From NCBI GenBank assembly GCA_030149025.1, contig JASBSH010000324.1, positions 1-12,563 on the forward strand: a DNA stretch of 12,563 bases. The letters are read 5' to 3'. Positions 6,893 to 12,563 of this stretch are shown here, in pieces. The notes below the pieces were generated by a model, which did not search any database, was not told the DNA's origin, and was given only the letters and a program-made list of their open reading frames with translations. This stretch comes from Actinomycetales bacterium. Lineage in GTDB: Bacteria; Actinomycetota; Actinomycetes; Actinomycetales; BWSM-131. Position numbers and translations under genes: made by a program. Position 1 is the first letter of the stretch; each line of letters opens with the position of its first letter.

Positions 6893-8059
6893 GTGACTCA
6901 GACCCCGCAGCCCGTCGAGGTCCGCAAGGTGCCGATCAAGAGCGTCGCGGACGCGTCCGGTCTCGCCGAGCTCATCGACAAGGGCATCATCGAGGCCGAC
7001 CGGGTCATCGCCGTCATCGGCAAGACCGAGGGCAACGGCGGTGTGAACGACTACACCCGGATCATCGCGGACCGTGCGTTCCGAGAGGTGCTGGTGGAGA
7101 AGGGCACTCGTCCGATGGACGAGGTCAAGCAGATCCCGATCGTCTGGTCCGGTGGCACCGACGGCGTGATCTCTCCGCACGCCACCGTGTTCGCCACGGT
7201 CGACCCGTCCACCGTGGACGAGGCGTCCAAGTCCGAGCCGCGCCTGACCGCGGGGTTCGCCATGAGCGACGTCCTGCTGCCCGAGGACATCGGCCGCGTC
7301 GCGATGGTCGAGAAGGTCGCTGCCGCCGTGAAGGTGGCGATGGAGCGCGCCGGCATCACCGACCCGGCCGACGTGCACTACGTGCAGACCAAGACCCCGC
7401 TGCTGACGATCCACACCATCCGTGACGCCAAGTCCCGGGGCAAGACGGTCTGGACCGAGCACACCCACGAGTCGATGGACCTGTCCAACGGCTGCACCGC
7501 CCTCGGCATCGCCGTCGCCCTTGGCGAGATCGAGATGCCGACGGACGAGGACGTCATGAAGAACCTCGACCTGTACTCCTCGGTCGCGTCCTGCTCCTCC
7601 GGCGTCGAGCTGGACCAGGCGCAGGTCGTCGTCGTCGGCAACGCGACCGGCCACGGCGGCCGCTACAGGATCGGCCACTCGGTGATGCGCGACGCCCTCG
7701 ACGCCGACGGCATCTGGGACGCCATCCGCGACGCCGGCCTGGAGCTGCCCGAACGCCCGCACTGGTCCGACATCAAGGGCCGGCTGGTCAACGTGTTCCT
7801 CAAGTGCGAGACGAGCGACGACGGCATGGTCCGCGGCCGCCGCAACGCCATGCTCGACGACTCCGACGTGCACTGGCACCGCCAGATCAAGTCGGCGGTC
7901 GGCGGCGTCACCGCCGCCGTCACCGGCGACCCGGCCGTGTTCGTGTCGGTCTCCGCCGCCCACCAGGGCCCCGCTGGTGGTGGCCCCGTCGCCGCCATCG
8001 TGGACCTGGGCGAGGGTGAGCCCACCGGCTACCAGGCCCCCCCGCCGCCGGCCGCCTGA
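6893..8059 (+). CDS. Ring-opening amidohydrolase, cyanuric acid hydrolase/barbiturase family
   Basis: A 388-residue protein, slightly longer than AtzD or barbiturase (about 360-370). The family has three similar domains, each giving one Lys-Ser pair, and all three are visible. They are Lys44 (VIGKTEGNGGVNDYTR) with Ser86 (WSGGTDGVISPH), Lys167 (YVQTKTPLLT) with the serines at 235-236 (SVASCSSGVEL), and Lys304 (FLKCETSDDG) with Ser352 or Ser354 (VFVSVSAAHQGPAGGGP). VRGRRNAMLDDSDVHWHRQIKSAVGG is also characteristic. The enzyme hydrolyses a cyclic imide: barbiturate to ureidomalonate, or cyanurate to carboxybiuret. The malonate-like neighbours and the lack of biuret or allophanate hydrolase genes favour barbiturate or a related ring over cyanurate, as inference. 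Motif differences from AtzD (SVSAAHQG, a cysteine in SCSSG) are noted from memory. Last gene of the cluster. Confidence 0.93.
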   Translation: MTQTPQPVEVRKVPIKSVADASGLAELIDKGIIEADRVIAVIGKTEGNGGVNDYTRIIADRAFREVLVEKGTRPMDEVKQIPIVWSGGTDGVISPHATVFATVDPSTVDEASKSEPRLTAGFAMSDVLLPEDIGRVAMVEKVAAAVKVAMERAGITDPADVHYVQTKTPLLTIHTIRDAKSRGKTVWTEHTHESMDLSNGCTALGIAVALGEIEMPTDEDVMKNLDLYSSVASCSSGVELDQAQVVVVGNATGHGGRYRIGHSVMRDALDADGIWDAIRDAGLELPERPHWSDIKGRLVNVFLKCETSDDGMVRGRRNAMLDDSDVHWHRQIKSAVGGVTAAVTGDPAVFVSVSAAHQGPAGGGPVAAIVDLGEGEPTGYQAPPPPAA

Positions 8060-8148
8060 CCAGCACGCCGGCCCCAGACGCGCCGGGTACCGACCGACGA
8101 ACGAGCGGACGGTGCCCGGCGCCCCCAGCTCAACCCCCAACCAAGAGT

Positions 8149-8204
8149 TGATCATGCAATCCCGGCTCGCCAGCTGCGGTGGGTGAACCGGGATTTCATG
8201 ATCA
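8149..8204. repeat. 17-base inverted repeat (one mismatch) between amidohydrolase and hisF
   Basis: TGATCATGCAATCCCGG (8149-8165) pairs with CCGGGATTTCATGATCA (8188-8204) at 16 of 17 positions, across a 22-base loop. It lies 90 bases past the amidohydrolase stop and 56 bases before hisF. AT content in the outer arms exceeds that of the surroundings, which makes it look foreign to its context. It could end cluster transcription, or be a copy of a dispersed palindromic element. No U-run follows on either strand. Confidence 0.8.
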
Positions 8205-8248
8205 CCGACACGGGGAGCGGGGAGGGGCGGTCCCTGGGCGTGGTTAGT

Positions 8249-8254
8249 TAGGGT
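8249..8254 (+). promoter_or_regulatory. Candidate -10 element for leaderless hisF transcript
   Basis: TAGGGT lies 6 bases before the GTG start of hisF. It closely resembles the TAGGTT placed 7 bases before carbamate kinase, including a shared downstream GAG. No clear -35 is present. Confidence 0.4.
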
Positions 8255-8260
8255 TTGAGG

Positions 8261-9034
8261 GTGAGCCTCGCCGTCCGTGTCATCCCGTGCCTCGACGTCG
8301 ACGCCGGGCGCGTCGTCAAGGGCGTCAACTTCGAGAACCTGACCGACGCCGGCGACCCCGTCGAGCTGGCGGCGCGCTACGACGCCGAGGGCGCCGACGA
8401 GCTCACGTTCCTCGACGTCACCGCCTCGTCCGGCAACCGCGAGACCACCTATGAGGTGGTGCGCCGCACCGCGGAGCAGGTCTTCATCCCGCTGACCGTG
8501 GGCGGCGGCGTCCGGACCGTCGACCACGTCGACCGGTTGCTCCGCGCCGGCGCCGACAAGGTCGGCGTCAACACCGCCGCGATCGCCCGGCCCGACCTCG
8601 TCCGGGAGATCGCCGAGCGGTTCGGCTCCCAGGTGCTGGTCGTCTCCCTCGACGTGCGCCGCACCCTGCCGGACGGCGCCAGCACCGAGTCGGGCTTCGA
8701 GGTCACCACCCACGGTGGTCGGCGGGGCACGGGTCTGGACGCCGTCACCTGGGCAGCGCAGGTCTGCTCGCTGGGGGCGGGGGAGATCCTGCTCAACTCA
8801 ATGGACGCGGACGGCACGAAGTCCGGCTTCGACCTGGAGCTGATCCGGGCCGTCCGGCCGTTCTGCAGCGTGCCGTTGATCGCCAGCGGGGGAGCGGGCG
8901 CCCCCGGGCACTTCCCGCCGGCGGTCGAGGCGGGTGCGGACGCGGTGCTGGCCGCGAGCGTGTTCCACTTCGGCGACCTGACGGTCGGCGACGTCAAGAA
9001 GGCGCTGCGGGAGGCCGGGCACCCCGTCAGGTGA
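8261..9034 (+). CDS. hisF: Imidazole glycerol phosphate synthase cyclase subunit
   Basis: A 257-residue TIM barrel, the usual length. With the glutaminase HisH it turns PRFAR plus ammonia into imidazole glycerol phosphate and AICAR in histidine synthesis. Landmarks: VRVIPCLDVDAGRVVKGVNF at the N-terminus with the catalytic Asp at residue 12, DELTFLDVTAS, TVGGGVRTVDHVDRLLRAGADKV, VVSLDVRR with the second catalytic Asp at residue 131, EILLNSMDADGTKSGFD and LIASGGAGAPGHF, a phosphate-binding loop. I chose the GTG at 8261 over an in-frame TTG six bases upstream because it begins the normal HisF N-terminus and fits a leaderless promoter. No other his gene is in the window. Its stop lies inside an 18-base tandem duplication shared with the convergent neighbour. 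Confidence 0.97.
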   Translation: MSLAVRVIPCLDVDAGRVVKGVNFENLTDAGDPVELAARYDAEGADELTFLDVTASSGNRETTYEVVRRTAEQVFIPLTVGGGVRTVDHVDRLLRAGADKVGVNTAAIARPDLVREIAERFGSQVLVVSLDVRRTLPDGASTESGFEVTTHGGRRGTGLDAVTWAAQVCSLGAGEILLNSMDADGTKSGFDLELIRAVRPFCSVPLIASGGAGAPGHFPPAVEAGADAVLAASVFHFGDLTVGDVKKALREAGHPVR

Positions 9035-9053
9035 CGGCACCCCGTCAGGTGAC
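9018..9053. repeat. Perfect 18-bp tandem duplication spanning two convergent stop codons
   Basis: GGCACCCCGTCAGGTGAC occurs at 9018-9035 and again at 9036-9053. The first copy holds the hisF stop (TGA 9032-9034); the second holds the stop of the minus-strand neighbour (TCA at 9045-9047 on the + strand). Each copy carries both potential stop codons, in the order TCA-GG-TGA. Confidence 0.95.
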
Positions 9054-9638
9054 GTCCACGAGCGCGTGGTCGCGCCGTCCGCTCGTGTACATCAGCAGCT
9101 CACCGGGACGGCCGGTGATCACGTCGGTCGAGGCTCCGGTCCGCACCCGGCGGCGCGGACCGCCCGGGACCACCAGGACGACGCCACGCCGGTGGTCACG
9201 GAACAGCAGCCGGGCCGAGCGCACCAGGGCCTCCCACAACGCTCTTTCGTAACCGGCGTCCAGATCCCGCGGCAGCCAGCCCGGGTGTGCGCGACGAACG
9301 TCCTCGGTGTGGATGAAGAACTCGGAGAGGTTCGCCGCCGCCTCGAACCCGGGTAGCGAGAAGGGGCTCAGCGCGGGTGGCCCGGCCGCGATCTCGGCCA
9401 GCAGCTCGTCGAAGCCTCGTCGGGCGTAACGTTTGCGGACGGTCTCCGTCCATCCCGCGAGCAGCGGGACCTGGGGGAGCACCAGACCGGGGCCGGTGTC
9501 CGGCCGGGACTCGCGCGCGACGATGTGTGCGGCCAGGTCGCGTCCGGTCCAGCCCTCGCAGAGCGTGGGTGCGTCCGGCCCGGAGTGCCGGAGCGCTGCG
9601 ACCAGGGACTGTCGACCGAACGCGGAGAACTGTCTCAC
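9045..9638 (-). CDS. TIGR03085-type metal-binding protein (DinB/mycothiol-dependent isomerase N-domain fold)
   Basis: A 197-residue protein. It begins with a helix, then GPDAPTLCEGWTGRDLAAHIVARE, the signature of the DinB/maleylpyruvate isomerase N-terminal fold. Predicted metal ligands are His38 in LAAH and the Glu106-x3-His110 pair in SEFFIHTEDVRRAHPGW, matching the H/E/H triad of the mycothiol-dependent isomerase. The function of TIGR03085 proteins is unknown. Thiol-transfer chemistry with mycothiol is only a possibility, but would fit an actinobacterium. I chose the GTG at 9638 because AGGA lies 7 bases upstream and the product then starts like its relatives; the frame is open further up to 9752 with low-quality sequence. 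It converges on hisF with only 10 bases between stop codons. Confidence 0.8.
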   Translation of the reverse strand: MRQFSAFGRQSLVAALRHSGPDAPTLCEGWTGRDLAAHIVARESRPDTGPGLVLPQVPLLAGWTETVRKRYARRGFDELLAEIAAGPPALSPFSLPGFEAAANLSEFFIHTEDVRRAHPGWLPRDLDAGYERALWEALVRSARLLFRDHRRGVVLVVPGGPRRRVRTGASTDVITGRPGELLMYTSGRRDHALVDVT

Positions 9639-9769
9639 CAGCACATCCTGACATCGGCGGCTGACAGCAGCCCTGATCCCAGCCCCTGACCTGAGCCCCA
9701 GCACGAGCCCCCGGCACCGGCCCCTGCCACCGCACTCAATTCGTCCCATCACCTATGAGAGGCTGCAGC

Positions 9770-11695
9770 GTGTCCGAACGCCCGCAGCGACTACCCGGTT
9801 CCACCCGCCAGGGCTTCGGCGTTCTCCTTCGCGGGATCCGCGACTCGCCGCGCACGTTCGCGATCGCCGTGGCCGGCGCCTCGGTGTACGGCGCCGGGGT
9901 CGCCGGTCTCGGCTGGGTCCTCGGGGAGGTGACCGACCGCGTCCTCGCGCCGGCCTTCGCCGCAGGCAGCCTCGCCGGCATCGGCCTCTGGGGTGCGGTC
10001 GCCGCCCTGGCCGCCGTCGCGATCGGCACCGCCATCGGCGTGGCGGTCCGCCGGATCTGGGCCGGTATCACCGCGATCGGGCTGCAGGCGCTGTACCGCC
10101 GCAGGGTCACCCGGCAGTACCTGCGCCTTCCACTGTCCTGGCACCACCGGCACCCGGCCGGTCAGCTGCTCTCGAACGCCAACGCCGACGTCGAGGCGAC
10201 CTTCATGGTGTTCAACCCGCTCCCGTTCTCGATCGGCGTCCTCGTCATGCTGGTGGTCGCCGGCGTGTCGATGGTGCTCGCCGACCCGGTGCTCGCAGTG
10301 GTCGGGCTGCTCGTCCTGCCGGCGGTCGCCGCCGCCAACGTCGTCTACCAGCGGTACATGTCGCCGTTGGTCGTTCGGGCCCAGCAGCTGCGTGCGGAGG
10401 TCTCCGCGGTCGCCCACGAGAGCTTCGACGGCGCGCTGGTCGTCAAGGCGCTCGGCCGCGAGGCCGAGGAGACCGACCGGTTCGCCGAGGCCGCCGACCG
10501 GTTGCGCGCCGCCAACGTCGCGGTCGGCCGCACCCGGGGGGTGTTCGACCCGCTCGTCGAGGGGCTGCCCACCCTCGGCACGCTGGCCGTGCTCGGCGTG
10601 GGCACGTGGCGCGTCGCGAACGGCTCGGCTCTGGCCGGCGACGTGGTGCAGGTCGCGTACCTGCTCACCCTGCTCGCGTTCCCGGTCCGCGCGATCGGCT
10701 GGGTGCTGGGGGAGCTGCCGCGAGCCGCCGTCGGCTGGGGCCGGGTCTCCTCCGTGCTGGGCGCCACCGGCGAGATGACCTACTGGCACAAGGACCTGGA
10801 CGCCGACACGCACGACCAGCCTGTGAGCGTGCGTGTCGACGGGGTCGACTACGCCTACGAGACCGGCGCCGCCGCTGACCTGGACGCCGGACTGTCCCGC
10901 CGTCACGACGCCGACGAACCCGACTTGTCCGCCGCGGCCGGGACGAGCGAGACCGTGACGGTCCTGCACGACGTGCGTGTCGACGTCCCGGCCGGTTCGA
11001 CCATCGCCGTGGTGGGCCCGACCGGAGCGGGCAAGTCGACGCTGGCGTCGCTGCTGGTGCGTCTGGTCGACCCCGCGACCGGTGAGGTGCTGCTGGACGG
11101 CGTGGACGCGAGACAGATCCGGCACGGCGGCATCGCGCGGGCGGCTGCGCTGGTGTCGCAGTCCACGTTCGTGTTCGACGACACGATCCGCGGCAACATC
11201 ACCCTCGGTGGGGACTTCGACGACGACCGGGTGTGGGAGGCGCTGCGCCTGGCCCAGGCCGACGGGTTCGTCGCGGCGCTGCCGCAGGGTCTGGACACCC
11301 GGGTGGGGGAGCGGGGCGCCAGCCTGTCCGGTGGGCAGCGGCAGCGGCTGGCGCTCGCCCGGGCGGTCGTGCGCGGCCCGCGGCTGCTGGTGCTGGACGA
11401 CGCAACCTCCGCCGTCGACCCGCGGGTGGAGCAGGCGATCCTGCAGGGCCTGCGCAGCCGCTCGGGAGGGCTGACGGTGGTGGTCGTCGCGTACCGGAGG
11501 GCGACGATCGGGCTCGCGGACGAGGTCGTGTTCATGCTCCGCGGACGGGTGGTGGACCGGGGGACCCACGCCGAGCTGCTCGAGCGCCGGGAGGACTACC
11601 GGCACATCGTCAACGCGTACGCCGAGGAGGCGCTGCAACGGCAGGGGCTTGGCACGGGCAAGCAGCAGGGCGAGCCGGAGGAGGTGGGCCGGTGA
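9770..11695 (+). CDS. ABC exporter half-transporter with degenerate ATP site (first subunit of pair)
   Basis: A 641-residue membrane protein: six-helix transmembrane domain (about residues 25-335) followed by a nucleotide-binding domain (about 355-615). Walker A is GPTGAGKST with Lys422, and the signature is LSGGQRQRLALARA at 519. Walker B ends LVLDDATSAVD, with Asp544 where the catalytic glutamate normally is. The switch histidine is Tyr575 in VVVAYRRAT. These changes mark the non-catalytic half of heterodimeric exporters. About 35 mostly acidic residues are inserted early in the ATP domain between the VDYAYETG strand and TVLHDV. The GTG start has GAGAGG 7 bases upstream; an ATG at 9755 is possible. 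The stop overlaps the partner gene's GTG. The cargo is unknown; lipids, peptides or drugs are all possible. Confidence 0.92.
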   Translation: MSERPQRLPGSTRQGFGVLLRGIRDSPRTFAIAVAGASVYGAGVAGLGWVLGEVTDRVLAPAFAAGSLAGIGLWGAVAALAAVAIGTAIGVAVRRIWAGITAIGLQALYRRRVTRQYLRLPLSWHHRHPAGQLLSNANADVEATFMVFNPLPFSIGVLVMLVVAGVSMVLADPVLAVVGLLVLPAVAAANVVYQRYMSPLVVRAQQLRAEVSAVAHESFDGALVVKALGREAEETDRFAEAADRLRAANVAVGRTRGVFDPLVEGLPTLGTLAVLGVGTWRVANGSALAGDVVQVAYLLTLLAFPVRAIGWVLGELPRAAVGWGRVSSVLGATGEMTYWHKDLDADTHDQPVSVRVDGVDYAYETGAAADLDAGLSRRHDADEPDLSAAAGTSETVTVLHDVRVDVPAGSTIAVVGPTGAGKSTLASLLVRLVDPATGEVLLDGVDARQIRHGGIARAAALVSQSTFVFDDTIRGNITLGGDFDDDRVWEALRLAQADGFVAALPQGLDTRVGERGASLSGGQRQRLALARAVVRGPRLLVLDDATSAVDPRVEQAILQGLRSRSGGLTVVVVAYRRATIGLADEVVFMLRGRVVDRGTHAELLERREDYRHIVNAYAEEALQRQGLGTGKQQGEPEEVGR

Positions 11696-12563
11696 GCGCC
11701 GCGATCGACCCAGCAGCGCGCAGCGGGGTGATCGCCACCGTGCGCCGTGGGCTCGCCCTGTCGCCCGAGATCAGGCAGGGGCTCGGGCTCACCCTCGCCA
11801 TGGCGGTGCTGGCGACACTGGGGCGGGTCGTCGTCCCGGTCACGGTGCAGCGGACGATCGACGACGGCATCAACGCGGCGGGCGGTCCGGACGTGCACGC
11901 CGTCACGACGCTCGTCGCCTTCGCCGCCGTGGTGGTGCTCGGCACGGCGGTGCTGTCGTACTTCGTCAACTACCGGTTGTTCCGGCAGACCGAGGCCGGT
12001 CTGGCGACGTTGCGGGTCAAGGCGTTCCGCCGGGTGCACGACCTGTCGGTGCTGACCCAGAACACCGAGCGCCGCGGCTCGCTGGTGTCCCGGGTGACCA
12101 GCGACGTCGACACCATCTCCACGTTCATGCAGTTCGGTGGCCTGCTGCTGATCCTGTCGGTCGGCCAGCTCATCGTCGCCACCGTCCTCATGGCCGTCTA
12201 CTCCGTGCCGCTGACCCTGCTGGTCCTCGTGTTGTTCGCGCCGCTGCTCCTGCTCGGGCGCTGGCTGCAGCGGTACGTGTCCGCCGCGTACGGGGTCGTC
12301 CGTGAGCGGGTCGGAGACATGCTCGGAGCGATCTCGGAGACCGTTGTCGGCGCCGACACGATCCGCGCCTACGCGATCGAGGAGCGCACCGGACGCCGCG
12401 TCGACGCCACCGTGGAGCAGCACCGGTCCTCCTACGTGCGCGCCCAGGTGCTGGTGTCGCTCAGCTTCTCCTCTGGCGTCCTGATCTCCGGGCTCGCCGT
12501 CGCCGCCGTCGTCCTGCTCGGCACCTGGCTGGGGGTGGACGGCGGCCTGACGCTCGGCGAGCT
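11692..12563 (+). CDS. ABC exporter half-transporter, second subunit, cut off by window edge
   Basis: The first 290 residues are visible and contain most of an ABC exporter transmembrane domain: hydrophobic helices near residues 32-55, 70-95, 145-165, 168-190 and 255-285. Between them lie the family's coupling-loop sequences LSVLTQNTERRGSLVSRVTSDVDTIS and ERVGDMLGAISETVVGADTIRAYAIEERTGRRV. The ATP-binding domain lies beyond the window. The GTG start overlaps the upstream stop (GTGA) and has a strong GGAGGAGGT (11677-11685) before it, so the two subunits are translationally coupled and almost certainly form a heterodimer. I expect this subunit to carry the intact Walker B glutamate and switch histidine, which cannot be seen here. 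Confidence 0.9.
   Translation, partial: MSAAIDPAARSGVIATVRRGLALSPEIRQGLGLTLAMAVLATLGRVVVPVTVQRTIDDGINAAGGPDVHAVTTLVAFAAVVVLGTAVLSYFVNYRLFRQTEAGLATLRVKAFRRVHDLSVLTQNTERRGSLVSRVTSDVDTISTFMQFGGLLLILSVGQLIVATVLMAVYSVPLTLLVLVLFAPLLLLGRWLQRYVSAAYGVVRERVGDMLGAISETVVGADTIRAYAIEERTGRRVDATVEQHRSSYVRAQVLVSLSFSSGVLISGLAVAAVVLLGTWLGVDGGLTLGE

Noticed and set aside
1459..8059. A classical cyanurate (atzD-atzE-atzF type) or arginine deiminase (arcABC) operon
   Set aside because: Only one member of each is present, and the other genes belong to CoA and dicarboxylate metabolism.
8255..8260. TTG start for hisF six bases upstream of the chosen GTG
   Set aside because: The GTG gives the standard HisF N-terminus and the right spacing from the -10-like TAGGGT.
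6272..8713. An 813-codon open frame on the minus strand
   Set aside because: It lies antisense to carbamate kinase, the amidohydrolase and hisF, all with clear family motifs. The translation is low-complexity and lacks any recognisable domain, a common artefact of high GC.
9639..9752. N-terminal extension of the metal-binding protein back to 9752
   Set aside because: The added residues are compositionally odd and not family-like. The GTG at 9638 has a Shine-Dalgarno and begins a typical N-terminus.
9791..11638. A 615-codon open frame on the minus strand opposite the ABC exporter
   Set aside because: Antisense shadow of a gene with Walker A, signature and Walker B motifs; the product has no recognisable features.
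1..12563. CRISPR arrays, insertion sequences, prophage genes, tRNA or rRNA genes
   Set aside because: No regularly spaced direct repeats, transposase or integrase motifs, or RNA gene signatures were seen on either strand.

Overview
The window is GC-rich DNA with strong third-position GC bias, GTG starts, GTGA stop/start overlaps and candidate leaderless promoters. This points to a high-GC actinobacterium, possibly Micrococcales, but the genus cannot be fixed from sequence alone. It looks chromosomal: hisF is present, and there is no transposase, integrase, phage gene, CRISPR array or RNA gene.

Layout. 1-511 (-): the N-terminal part of a P-loop kinase related to uridine kinases. 672-1319 (-): a GntR/FadR-type regulator. 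It is divergent from a five-gene catabolic cluster on the + strand: a MatC-like dicarboxylate transporter (1459-2850), a type III (CaiB/BaiF) CoA-transferase (2970-4229), a fused AccD/AccA-type carboxyltransferase (4226-5716), carbamate kinase (5880-6815) and a ring-opening amidohydrolase of the cyanuric acid hydrolase/barbiturase family (6893-8059). Then come hisF (8261-9034), a convergent TIGR03085-type metal-binding protein (9045-9638, -), and a pair of overlapping ABC exporter half-transporters (9770-11695 and 11692 to the window end).

The cluster is the interesting part. Barbiturases open barbiturate to ureidomalonate. MatC homologues carry malonate, CaiB/BaiF enzymes make CoA thioesters, AccD/AccA proteins act on malonyl-CoA-type substrates, and carbamate kinase makes ATP from carbamoyl phosphate. 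No arcA/arcB, urease, biuret hydrolase, allophanate hydrolase, biotin carboxylase or biotin carrier gene is in view. I infer a pathway that takes up or makes a malonate-like product from a cyclic imide. It would process the carbon part as a CoA ester and recover ATP from the ureido nitrogen through carbamoyl phosphate, as in the oxalurate/oxamate branch of allantoin use. The enzyme forming carbamoyl phosphate is not identified. Substrates and order of steps are inference.

The gaps are unusually structured. Long imperfect inverted repeats with 16-18-base arms lie after the regulator (612-664), between the carboxyltransferase and carbamate kinase (5726-5787), and between the amidohydrolase and hisF (8149-8204). 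A stem-loop lies in the transporter leader (1379-1429), and two hairpins precede the CoA-transferase (2900-2936). The first and third repeats bracket the regulator-plus-cluster block, which may be an accessory cassette next to hisF.
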